A stretch of 9,160 nucleotides of DNA from Euryarchaeota archaeon UBA13 (GCA_002495945.1 DAHU01000019.1:4671-13830), one strand, 5' to 3'. Positions 1 to 6,481 are shown, counted from the first letter of the stretch. Numbers and translations: made by a program. Notes: generated by a model not told the origin, from the sequence alone.

Positions 1-201
1 CGTTTGATAATCGGTAACGATTATCGTAAGCTAGTTCCATCATCAGCGCTGATTGGCGCTTTGCTAGTTCTAGCGGCAGACACTATCGGAGGCACCTTAT
101 TTTCACCAGTAGTATTACCTGTTGGGATAATGCTATCAATCATCGGAGGACCCTTTTTCCTCTATTTATTGTTGAGTAAAAGGAGTGGTGCTCATGACTA
201 A
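1..201 (+). CDS. FecCD-family ABC transporter permease, C-terminal fragment (cut by window edge)
   Basis: The reading frame is open from the first base, so this is the last 66 codons of a longer gene starting outside the window. The fragment carries the typical FecCD/BtuC permease C-terminus: a cytoplasmic stretch (RLIIGNDYRKLVPSSAL, then GA), a hydrophobic segment with LAAD, the PVGI motif, and a final membrane helix ending IIGGPFFLYLLLSKR. Such permeases form the membrane channel for ferric siderophores, heme or cobalamin. The stop TAA (199-201) overlaps the next gene by 8 bases, so it pairs with the ATPase downstream. The heme-degrading gene two places on makes heme or an iron chelate the likelier substrate, but the fragment itself does not decide this. 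Confidence 0.88.
   Translation, partial: RLIIGNDYRKLVPSSALIGALLVLAADTIGGTLFSPVVLPVGIMLSIIGGPFFLYLLLSKRSGAHD
181..185 (+). promoter_or_regulatory. Shine-Dalgarno AGGAG that decides the ATPase start
   Basis: AGGAG sits 8 bases before ATG 194. Two in-frame GTG codons lie further upstream (185 and 188), but they touch or overlap this site, so ATG 194 is the better start. Confidence 0.7.
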
Positions 202-1021
202 ACCAACAAAAAATCGGCGAAATAAACCATTGATTGAGGTTACCAATCTCTCCTTCAGTTATGGTAATAAAAAGATACTCAGCGATATTAATTTCTCAGT
301 CGAGCCCAATACTTTTGTTGCCGTATTAGGAATCAATGGCACTGGGAAATCGACTTTGATTAAATGTCTAAATAAAATCAATAAATTAACGGAGGGGGAA
401 GTAAAAATCAATTCAATGTCAATCGATGACATGACAATTAATGAACTTGCTAAAATGGTTGCTTATGTGCCTCAAAACGTCTCGACAAGTTTCCCTATCG
501 ATGTTTATGATGTGATATTACTCGGTCGTCGTCCATACCTAAACTGGTCAATTGGTGATTATGATAGAGATATTGTTGCCAAAGTAATCCAGAATTTACG
601 ACTTCAAGATTTTGCATTCCGTAAATTCCACACCCTGTCCGGAGGCGAGCAACAAAAAGTGGTTATAGCGAAAGCGATAGTTCAGGAACCACAAATTTAC
701 CTTTTCGACGAACCAACAAGCAGTCTTGACTTGTTTAGCCAGTATGACATATTAGGCGAAATAAAAAGCCTGGTAGACGATAAATCAAATCCCTGTAGCG
801 CTATTGTGGCCATGCATGACATCAATTTAGCGAGTAAATTTGCTGATAAAGTCTTGATTATACATAAATCTAAGGTTTATTGTTATGATGCTCCAAGCAT
901 TGCATTAAACATAGAGACCGTGTCGGAGGTATATGGCGTGGACGCAGAGTTATTACGCGAGACCAAATCAGGCTCCCCAATAATTAATGTGTTGAGATCA
1001 AGAAAAGAGGAATTACAATGA
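194..1021 (+). CDS. FecE/HmuV-type ABC transporter ATP-binding protein
   Basis: This 275-residue protein is the cytoplasmic ATPase that drives the FecCD-type importer. All nucleotide-binding motifs are present: Walker A GINGTGKST (46-54), Q-loop YVPQ (Q94), signature LSGGEQQ (148-154), Walker B IYLFDEP (168-174), D-loop SSLD, and switch histidine H208 in AMHDINLA. The segment DVILLGRRPY after the Q-loop is typical of the iron-siderophore/heme/B12 subgroup. It overlaps the permease stop by 8 bases and the flavodoxin start by 4 (ATGA at 1018-1021), so the genes are translationally coupled. The substrate cannot be read from the ATPase. Context with HugZ suggests heme or an iron chelate. Confidence 0.93.
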   Translation: MTKPTKNRRNKPLIEVTNLSFSYGNKKILSDINFSVEPNTFVAVLGINGTGKSTLIKCLNKINKLTEGEVKINSMSIDDMTINELAKMVAYVPQNVSTSFPIDVYDVILLGRRPYLNWSIGDYDRDIVAKVIQNLRLQDFAFRKFHTLSGGEQQKVVIAKAIVQEPQIYLFDEPTSSLDLFSQYDILGEIKSLVDDKSNPCSAIVAMHDINLASKFADKVLIIHKSKVYCYDAPSIALNIETVSEVYGVDAELLRETKSGSPIINVLRSRKEELQ

Positions 1022-1473
1022 GTAAAAAAATGTTGATATTATATGGAACAGAGACAGGCAACTCGGAATTATTAGCCATGGATGCAGATAAACTTGCCCA
1101 AGACAATGATTTTGATACCACAGTAAACGGAATGGACGAAGTAACAGTTGATGACCTAAAAGGACACGACAATCTGATTGTGATATGCAGTACATGGGGC
1201 GATGGAGAACAACCAGATAATGCGATTGATCTTTACGAAGCCACGGTTGACGCCGATGATGGTTGCCTCGGCGGGCTAAACTTCGCCGTACTTGCGTTAG
1301 GCGACACTGCGTTTGATTTATTCTGTGAAGCAGGGATTCAGTGGGACGATGTCCTAGAGCAGAAAGGCGGTAACAGAATCAATGATAGAATTGATTGTGA
1401 TACAGATTACGACGACGAAGCAGAAGAATGGTTAGAGGAAACTATCGGCCTTTTCGTCGATAATGGAGCCTGA
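1018..1473 (+). CDS. Stand-alone CysJ/MioC-like flavodoxin
   Basis: This is a single flavodoxin fold of 151 residues that should bind FMN and carry electrons in the cytoplasm. The phosphate loop YGTETGNSE is at 9-17, the ring-binding loop STWGDGEQPDNA at 58-69, and the second loop LALGDTAFDLFCEAG at 92-106. The last segment (LEQKGGNRI ... DCDTDYDDEAEEW) resembles the flavodoxin domain of sulfite reductase CysJ, but no FAD/NADPH domain follows, so it needs a separate reductase. The protein is strongly acidic. It starts on an ATGA overlap with the ATPase, with GAGG at 1007-1010 seven bases upstream. Placed between a heme/iron importer and a HugZ-type protein, it is the natural candidate electron donor for heme opening. 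That pairing is inference. Confidence 0.92.
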   Translation: MSKKMLILYGTETGNSELLAMDADKLAQDNDFDTTVNGMDEVTVDDLKGHDNLIVICSTWGDGEQPDNAIDLYEATVDADDGCLGGLNFAVLALGDTAFDLFCEAGIQWDDVLEQKGGNRINDRIDCDTDYDDEAEEWLEETIGLFVDNGA

Positions 1474-1477
1474 TAGG

Positions 1478-2311
1478 ATGGCAGATGATGAGGTATTAGC
1501 TGCCGAAGAAAACTCAAGGAAAAATGAAAACCCAGCAAAAAATGTACTTCAATGGCTCATCGATGTCGGTCATGGAGTGCTCTCAACCCTTGCCGTTAAG
1601 CAAGAGATAGATAATTTCCCTCTAAGTTCAGTGGTTCCTTATGCCATCAATGATGATGGCAAACCATACATATTGATCGCTAATATCGCAGCCCACACAA
1701 AAAATCTCACTAACAATCAAAAATCCTCACTATTCGTATCACACCCCCAACCACAAGGCGATCCGCAATCTTACTGGCGTGTGTGTTTGGTAGGTAAATT
1801 CAAAGAGGTGCGAGTATCGGAAAATGGGTATGATAATTCTGCAGAAGCAGTATATGTTTCTGATGAAGAGCAAGAACATCTACTGACGAGATATCGCGCC
1901 CGGGTACCAAATGCTGATGCTTATTTGAAAACCCACAATTTTTCATTCTGGATTATGGATGAAATAATATCAATCAGGTATATTGCCGGATTTGGTAAAA
2001 TTTGCTGGATAGATGGTCAAGAGTATCTCTCTGAGTCAATTCAAACCAATATGGATGAAGTCAAGGCGGGGTCTATTGAACATATGAACGATGACCATGT
2101 TGACGCAATGGTTGATATTTACAACGCTCACTACAGCAAGAACTCAGCGATTGTTCACATGAATGATTTGGACTCAAGGGGCATATTCCTTGAGTGCATG
2201 GAGACAAATCATAAGGTGTACATTCCATATGGTAAAACCATTACATCCGATGAGCTTAGGGTCTCTATAATCGATTTGGTTAAGGATGCAAGAGCAATTT
2301 TAAATCAATAG
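1478..2311 (+). CDS. hugZ: HugZ-type heme-degrading protein (PNPOx-like split barrel plus DUF2470)
   Basis: A 277-residue protein with two domains. The N-terminal split barrel of the pyridoxamine-phosphate-oxidase type spans about 20-185 (GVLSTLAV, PYILIANIAAHTKNL, YIAGFGKICWI). The C-terminal DUF2470 domain spans about 195-275 and carries the hallmark EHMNDDHVDAM (201-211). HugZ/HutZ/ChuZ proteins bind heme and open it to release iron. Plant and cyanobacterial relatives with the same domain order bind heme or glutamyl-tRNA reductase instead, so a regulatory role is the alternative. I chose ATG 1478 because GGAG (1465-1468) lies 9 bases upstream. An in-frame ATG at 1463 would overlap the flavodoxin stop and lacks a clear site. 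It closes the FecCD-type operon, which supports a role in using imported heme. Confidence 0.85.
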   Translation: MADDEVLAAEENSRKNENPAKNVLQWLIDVGHGVLSTLAVKQEIDNFPLSSVVPYAINDDGKPYILIANIAAHTKNLTNNQKSSLFVSHPQPQGDPQSYWRVCLVGKFKEVRVSENGYDNSAEAVYVSDEEQEHLLTRYRARVPNADAYLKTHNFSFWIMDEIISIRYIAGFGKICWIDGQEYLSESIQTNMDEVKAGSIEHMNDDHVDAMVDIYNAHYSKNSAIVHMNDLDSRGIFLECMETNHKVYIPYGKTITSDELRVSIIDLVKDARAILNQ

Positions 2312-2320
2312 ATTAGATAC

Positions 2321-2329
2321 TTATTTAAA
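2321..2329 (+). promoter_or_regulatory. Candidate archaeal TATA box before the PhnC/PhnE-type pair
   Basis: TTATTTAAA lies in the 63-base gap after hugZ and about 50 bases before the ATPase ATG at 2375. A transcript starting about 25 bases downstream would have a leader of roughly 20-25 bases. A single TTAGG half-site (2339-2343) follows it, without a convincing partner half. Read-through from the hugZ operon remains possible. Confidence 0.4.
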
Positions 2330-2374
2330 ATCCCAACATTAGGACAAATTGATACTATTGGTTGGTGTTGAGTT

Positions 2375-3043
2375 ATGACTAAACCAATAATCCGGATTGA
2401 AAACCTCTCAGTTGGTTACACTAAACCGCTGCTTGAAAAAATTAATTTTGTAATCCAACCGGGTGAAATAGTAGCGATTATCGGTATTTCCGGATTGGGT
2501 AAGACAACATTGCTTAGAACAATTGCCGGACTGATTCCAAAATTATCGGGTAAAATTTTTGCAGATATAAGGCCAAGAGGCGGCATAGGGTATATTCCTC
2601 AACGACTGGGTTTAGTTCGACATGCAAGCGTATACCACAACGTCGAGTTAGGTGCTAGATGCGGAGTAAAAGTACGTGACGATTCTGGTAACATATTTAA
2701 TTGGTCTAAGAGAAAGGCTGTGGTAGTTCGTAATTCGGTTGAAGAGGTTGGTCTTGCTGATAAAATAGATGAGCCTATAAGACGATTGTCAGGTGGTCAA
2801 CAGCGTCGCGTTGCCACTGCAAGAGCGATGGCGCAAAATCCAGAACTAATCCTTGCCGACGAATTTTTGAGCGAGCTGGACAAGGAAAACGCAGATGCCA
2901 TAATTGCGTTGGTGAAGACCTATGTTAGCAATAACCAATGTGGAATGTTGCTTGTTGAGCATCACTCGGAGCGAGCAAAGCAGATTGCGGATCGAATAAT
3001 CGATTTAAGCGATTTTGAGACTAAATCAATTGAGGAGGAATAA
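2375..3043 (+). CDS. phnC: PhnC-type ABC transporter ATP-binding protein
   Basis: A compact ATPase of 222 residues, probably the motor of the PhnE/PhnD-type importer encoded around it. Visible motifs: Walker A GISGLGKTT (37-45), Q-loop YIPQ (Q76), signature LSGGQQRRVATARAMAQ (138-154), Walker B LILADE (158-163) followed by FLSELD instead of the usual PxxxLD, and switch histidine H196 in LVEHHSERA. The Walker B glutamate is kept, so it should hydrolyse ATP. Its stop is 4 bases before the permease start, and that permease is clearly of the PhnE type, which is why I use the PhnC name. The symbol denotes family only. The iron-box-like operators before the partner gene argue against assuming a phosphonate substrate. 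ATG 2375 has only a weak ribosome site. Confidence 0.88.
   Translation: MTKPIIRIENLSVGYTKPLLEKINFVIQPGEIVAIIGISGLGKTTLLRTIAGLIPKLSGKIFADIRPRGGIGYIPQRLGLVRHASVYHNVELGARCGVKVRDDSGNIFNWSKRKAVVVRNSVEEVGLADKIDEPIRRLSGGQQRRVATARAMAQNPELILADEFLSELDKENADAIIALVKTYVSNNQCGMLLVEHHSERAKQIADRIIDLSDFETKSIEEE
3032..3038 (+). promoter_or_regulatory. Strong Shine-Dalgarno GAGGAGG that decides the permease start
   Basis: GAGGAGG inside the last codons of the ATPase gene sits 9 bases before GTG 3048. This favours GTG 3048 over the in-frame ATG at 3015, which lies upstream of the site, would add 11 charged residues, and would overlap the ATPase gene by 29 bases. Confidence 0.75.
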
Positions 3044-3047
3044 CCCA

Positions 3048-3959
3048 GTGTCAGTGAAATTGAACAAAGTCTGGATGATTTCCTTCGGTCTAATCGTGTT
3101 GGCACTAATTGTAATGAACAATCTTGTGAGAGGCGATTGGGGTGACTTGACCGGCGGATTTGGCAACTTGATTAAGTTCTGGAACACTGAATTATGGCCA
3201 CCGGAATGGTCGCTGATTTTTGAAGCTCAATCCGAGCCGCCAAACTGTACTGTGGATATTGGGTTTTTCTGCTCTAAAGCATACACAGGTATGTTAGAAA
3301 CCCTGAAAATGGCTTTTGTTGCGACTATTTTCGGATTCATTGGTGCAATTATGTTCTCTTCTTTTGCTGCAAAAAACTTAGTTTCCAAGTCTGTGTTAAT
3401 TCCTACTAGACTCTTTTTAGCACTAACAAGAAGTTTACCCAGCATAATTTGGGCGATTGTGTTTGTTATAGTTGTGGGCATTGGGCCTCTGGCCGGCGTT
3501 TTGGCGATGATTTTGTACACGGTAGGCTACCTTGGGAAGTTGCAATATGAAGAGATTGAAGGGATTAATCGCGAACCGCTAGAAGCCTCAAGAGCAATGG
3601 GTTTGAGCCATACAGAGACATTAACGAAAGTAGTGTTGCCTGAATCGGGCAACACTTTCTTGAGTCAGTTATTGTTCATGTTTGAATATAATGTTAGGCA
3701 TGGCACAGTGCTTGGTTTGGTTGGCGCAGGTGGCATTGGTTTACACATTGATCGAGCGATGGAATTGAATCAATACGATCACGTAATGGCATATCTGATA
3801 GTGATATTTGTTGTGATTGTGATTATTGACTTTGTTTCACTATTCGTGCGTTCCTTTGTAACTGATGAGTCAGAGATTGGCGATAAATCAATTCTGTCGG
3901 TGCTTCTTCCGGCGAATTTAGCACAGAGGATATACCAAGGAAAACGAGACAGCGATTAA
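3048..3959 (+). CDS. phnE: PhnE-type ABC transporter permease
   Basis: A 303-residue inner-membrane permease. Hydrophobic segments are visible near 9-26, 88-106, 132-158, 203-212 and 247-269. An outward loop between the first two contains Cys67 and Cys75, a possible disulfide. The EAA loop that contacts the ATPase is clear: EPLEASRAMGLSHTETLTK, then VVLPES (177-200). The segment after it (MFEYNVRHGTVLGLVGAGG, then IG, 211-230) is the hallmark of the PhnE/PtxC branch. It is preceded at 4 bases by the PhnC-type ATPase. The matching PhnD-type binding protein lies in the convergent unit, so the importer is split across two transcripts. The stop TAA (3957-3959) overlaps the stop of the convergent gene. 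The substrate may not be a phosphonate, given the operators at 6422-6469. Confidence 0.92.
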   Translation: MSVKLNKVWMISFGLIVLALIVMNNLVRGDWGDLTGGFGNLIKFWNTELWPPEWSLIFEAQSEPPNCTVDIGFFCSKAYTGMLETLKMAFVATIFGFIGAIMFSSFAAKNLVSKSVLIPTRLFLALTRSLPSIIWAIVFVIVVGIGPLAGVLAMILYTVGYLGKLQYEEIEGINREPLEASRAMGLSHTETLTKVVLPESGNTFLSQLLFMFEYNVRHGTVLGLVGAGGIGLHIDRAMELNQYDHVMAYLIVIFVVIVIIDFVSLFVRSFVTDESEIGDKSILSVLLPANLAQRIYQGKRDSD

Positions 3960-5176
3960 GACTCATAGAGATGGTATATTTCGCCGGTCCAGCTGAAAAT
4001 AAGTAACTCGTCATTAATTCCCTGACCGAAACCGGTTATGTAGGTGCCAACATTAGTCACAATAGATGACTCCCAACCGCTATCTGTTTCGACAATATTC
4101 CATATGGTGCCGGTGCAGAAGTCACCATATACGTAACTTGACTGCAATGATTCCGGTCCCCAATCCATCCAAAAACCTCCGGTTATCGAGCAGTTCCCAC
4201 CGGTGTGGGGATACTCAATTATTGGGTCGGTCATATTGTCGTTGTCCGCAAGAGGTTCAGGAGAACTTGTGCAATCATCATTGGGGTCAAAGACATGCAT
4301 TCCTTCTCTAACAGACCAACCAAAATTGGATTGATCAAGTAAATCGACAACATTTACTTCCTCATAGCAATATTGGCCAACATCGGCAATCCACAATCTA
4401 CCCTGATTGTCAACATCAAACTTCCACGGGTTTCTTAGTCCGTGATGCAAGACATAATCCGTATCATTACCATATTGTTGCAACACAGGTTGTATGGTTT
4501 TATTGTCATAAGCAAAGTATTGGATTGTCCCCAGTGGATTGTGCAGATTTTGGCCGTTGTCATAAGGATCATTCGAGCCACCACCATCGCCTACCGACCA
4601 TAGGTAGGTGCCGTCACTCATAGAATGGATGTTTCCACCGTTGTGGTTCCTATTCTCTTTGGCAATTTTTCGCAATTCAACTACGGTTTCATGGGCAATT
4701 TTACCATCGACAATTTTGACTGAAGCAACCACTACACTCGATAGATTACTACCTGCCTCACAATCAGCATCTTCTGTGTAGGTAAGCAATATTTCCCTGC
4801 TGTAAGCAAAGTTATGGGTGAATTCAAAGCCGAGTAATCCCTGTTCATTGTGACAGCGTGAAATTATCTGACTTACATTACCAATTTCGGTTAGAAGCAC
4901 ACCGTCCCATGATGAGATTTTCCCATCGAGTTCGGCTATCCAGACCTCTTCTCTAATCGGATGTAAAAGACTCTTTACTGGTGTAGAACTTACCTGCAAG
5001 TATAACTCGCAATCATAGTCTAATGAATCAGGGTTACAAGGAATTTCAACCTTTTCTGGCCACTGAAATCTTGGTTCATCTTCAACAAAATAGGTGTCAT
5101 AAACATGTTGTGCAGATATGCCAGCCGAGACCAATAGCAGAAGTACAACTATTGCTTTACCTTGCAATATTATCAC
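3956..5176 (-). CDS. Secreted glucose/sorbosone dehydrogenase-like (PQQ-type) six-bladed beta-propeller
   Basis: This 406-residue protein starts with a hydrophobic signal segment (about 7-22) and is probably exported. The body matches the glucose/sorbosone dehydrogenase and HHIP-like family: EQGLLGFEF (111-119), NHNGGNIHS with H178 at the catalytic-histidine position (177-185), GDGGGSNDP (196-204), GLRNPWKFDVD (246-256), ADVGQYCYEEVNVV (264-277), NFGWSVREG (284-292) and VYGDFC (349-354). Eight cysteines in all (47, 56, 108, 139, 270, 302, 329, 354) fit disulfides outside the cell. Characterised relatives oxidise sugars with PQQ and calcium. Whether this one binds PQQ is unknown, and a non-enzymatic ligand-binding role is possible. 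It starts at GTG 5176 in a GTGA overlap with the PhnD-type gene, so both are probably made together under the same metal-type operators. Confidence 0.86.
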   Translation of the reverse strand: MIILQGKAIVVLLLLVSAGISAQHVYDTYFVEDEPRFQWPEKVEIPCNPDSLDYDCELYLQVSSTPVKSLLHPIREEVWIAELDGKISSWDGVLLTEIGNVSQIISRCHNEQGLLGFEFTHNFAYSREILLTYTEDADCEAGSNLSSVVVASVKIVDGKIAHETVVELRKIAKENRNHNGGNIHSMSDGTYLWSVGDGGGSNDPYDNGQNLHNPLGTIQYFAYDNKTIQPVLQQYGNDTDYVLHHGLRNPWKFDVDNQGRLWIADVGQYCYEEVNVVDLLDQSNFGWSVREGMHVFDPNDDCTSSPEPLADNDNMTDPIIEYPHTGGNCSITGGFWMDWGPESLQSSYVYGDFCTGTIWNIVETDSGWESSIVTNVGTYITGFGQGINDELLIFSWTGEIYHLYES

Positions 5177-6411
5177 TCGCTGGTATTGGCATCTTCTGAA
5201 TCAATGTTCTGGTTTTGATTTCTGTTGCGCATGAATATTGCCCCGGTAACAATAGCCAAGGCACCAAATGCGACACCACCATACAGTACCAAGTTAGACG
5301 ATTCCTCCGAGGAAGTCTTGTTTACTTTCTCATTGAGATATGCCGCTATTCCAGGAACTTCTTCGATTGAGTCGCCATATGTACCCATGTGGACACTTGA
5401 GTTTGTTATGGTAATTCCAGGTGTGCCAAGCACATCACTTAGTATTTCAAGGTCATCGGCGTTTTGATTCATTGCATCGAATGCGTTTCTCAAATCTTCG
5501 ACATCAGATTCGGAGAAATATTCTGGGTTGTACATAACTGGGTGACTTGGAGCTCTTCCAAAACCAACAGTTTCACCATTTTCATCATAGCCACCGAGAG
5601 GGTAAAAGTCTTCTGTGCTGGTGAAATCTCCTTCAAAGCACCATGACTCTGGATCGTCTCCACAGTAGTCAGGTACAGTTGGGTCTTTGGCAAATGAGAT
5701 GTAATCAGTTGCCGAACCAAGTTCGTGCTCTGCCAAACATCTTAGCGAGCCGCCGTATCCTCGGTACAGTGTTCCACTGTCTGGAATACTTGAGTCCTCG
5801 GAGAAGTGTGCTCTTACTGTGGTATACAACGAGTCCATAGTGTTCGGGTCGCCGACGATTTCAACATAGCCGTTGTTGATTAGGAATCCCATAGGCAATA
5901 ACATACCTGAGCTACCAAGAGGAGATGTATGGCAAGAAATCTTACCAGCCATCAGAGTGTATGGGTCTGTGCTTGGATCGTCATCCAAGTCAGCCTGAGC
6001 CATGTCCGAGTCTTTGTGTACCCAAGCAACAGCATTGTAGTAAGGTCGTCCATCTTTCTTCTGTTCAGCCGCTGCAACTTCAAAGCCTCTAGTAGACATG
6101 CTCAACCAAGCAGCTCCACCGTCAAGGAAACCGATGTCAGCCTTGCCATATTCCAAGGCTGCAATAGTGGCAGCCGGTCCGGATACTGTGTAAATTTCGA
6201 CCTCAACATCCATTAATTCCTCGAGTCTATCAGCGAGAATTTGTGGATTCTCGTCAGAATTTCGATATTCTTCTTTGGTTTCAAATGCGATAGTTAGACA
6301 GTTGTCTTCATCTTCACACTCGTCGAATTCAACTGGATCAAATATACACCCTGGTATACTGCTTATGATAATCAATAGCGTTGTAAAAATCGCGATTTTA
6401 GGAGCCTTCAT
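5173..6411 (-). CDS. phnD: PhnD-type substrate-binding lipoprotein with C-terminal membrane anchor
   Basis: A 412-residue extracytoplasmic binding protein for the PhnC/PhnE-type importer. It begins with MK, a hydrophobic stretch and a lipobox ending IPGC (Cys22). The PhnD core is visible: SGPAATIAALEYGKADIGFLD (about 77-97), then SCHTSPLGSSGMLLPMGFL (159-177), the usual second-lobe motif. It is longer than the usual 300-340 residues because of an insertion around 235-290 with Cys250 and Cys258, and a C-terminal hydrophobic helix (374-394) followed by MRNRNQNQN, which looks like a stop-transfer anchor. I chose ATG 6411 because AGGTGA (6422-6417) precedes it by 5 bases. GTG 6420 in frame is an alternative that adds three residues. 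Two DtxR/IdeR-like operators upstream suggest metal-controlled expression, so the ligand may be an iron complex rather than a phosphonate. Confidence 0.86.
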   Translation of the reverse strand: MKAPKIAIFTTLLIIISSIPGCIFDPVEFDECEDEDNCLTIAFETKEEYRNSDENPQILADRLEELMDVEVEIYTVSGPAATIAALEYGKADIGFLDGGAAWLSMSTRGFEVAAAEQKKDGRPYYNAVAWVHKDSDMAQADLDDDPSTDPYTLMAGKISCHTSPLGSSGMLLPMGFLINNGYVEIVGDPNTMDSLYTTVRAHFSEDSSIPDSGTLYRGYGGSLRCLAEHELGSATDYISFAKDPTVPDYCGDDPESWCFEGDFTSTEDFYPLGGYDENGETVGFGRAPSHPVMYNPEYFSESDVEDLRNAFDAMNQNADDLEILSDVLGTPGITITNSSVHMGTYGDSIEEVPGIAAYLNEKVNKTSSEESSNLVLYGGVAFGALAIVTGAIFMRNRNQNQNIDSEDANTSE

Positions 6412-6416
6412 TTTAT

Positions 6417-6422
6417 TCACCT
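6417..6422 (-). promoter_or_regulatory. Shine-Dalgarno AGGTGA before the PhnD-type gene
   Basis: On the minus strand AGGTGA matches six bases of the archaeal consensus GGAGGTGATC and lies 5 bases before ATG 6411. It abuts the first operator (6422-6435). A GGAG at 6432-6429 could instead serve GTG 6420, but it lies at or upstream of the predicted transcript start. Confidence 0.55.
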
Positions 6423-6435
6423 TAGGGCTCCCTAA
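6422..6435. promoter_or_regulatory. Metal-regulator-like operator 1 (TTAGG-N4-CCTAA), near the transcript start
   Basis: TTAGGGCTCCCTAA is an inverted repeat whose arms TTAGG and CCTAA are separated by four bases, the same architecture as operator 2. It has the half-sites of DtxR/IdeR/MntR-family boxes. It overlaps the predicted transcript start of the PhnD-type gene, where a bound repressor would block RNA polymerase. Confidence 0.65.
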
Positions 6436-6446
6436 AACTCATCGTT

Positions 6447-6452
6447 GATATA
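6447..6452 (-). promoter_or_regulatory. Candidate TATA box of the PhnD-type gene
   Basis: On the minus strand TATATC (within ACTATATCAAC) sits between the two operators. With archaeal spacing of about 25 bases, transcription would start near 6423-6426, giving a leader of about 12-15 bases. Operator 2 covers the TFB-recognition region just upstream of the TATA box, and operator 1 covers the start site. Confidence 0.5.
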
Positions 6453-6453
6453 G

Positions 6454-6473
6454 TTTAGGTTATCCTAAATTAA
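6454..6473. promoter_or_regulatory. DtxR/IdeR-like iron box, operator 2
   Basis: TTAGGTTATCCTAAATTAA (6455-6473) matches the known DtxR/IdeR consensus TTAGGTTAGCCTAACCTAA at 16 of 19 positions by direct comparison. The symmetric core TTTAGG-TTAT-CCTAAA (6454-6469) is a perfect 6+6 inverted repeat. Archaeal MDR1/TroR-type regulators belong to the same protein family. The regulator itself is not encoded in this window. Confidence 0.72.
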
Positions 6474-6481
6474 CAACTTGT

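Noticed and set aside
984..1195. Minus-strand open frames of about 60 codons
   Set aside because: They lie opposite the flavodoxin start, whose FMN-binding motifs are clear, and show no domain.
2339..2352. Possible third iron box before the PhnC-type gene (TTAGG at 2339-2343)
   Set aside because: Only one half-site is present. The expected CCTAA at the right spacing reads ATTGA, with two of five bases matching.
194..2390. Near-identical starts of the two ATPase genes (ATGACTAAACCAA at 194 and 2375)
   Set aside because: The similarity stops after about 16 bases and fits chance, or an old shared ancestry of ATPase N-termini, rather than a functional repeat.
3227..3520. Minus-strand open frame of 97 codons
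   Set aside because: It is fully antisense to the PhnE-type permease, with low-complexity hydrophobic content and no ribosome site seen.
5490..5720. Minus-strand open frame of 76 codons in another frame, plus plus-strand frames around 5225-6216
   Set aside because: All lie within the PhnD-type gene, which has a continuous recognised domain across the region.
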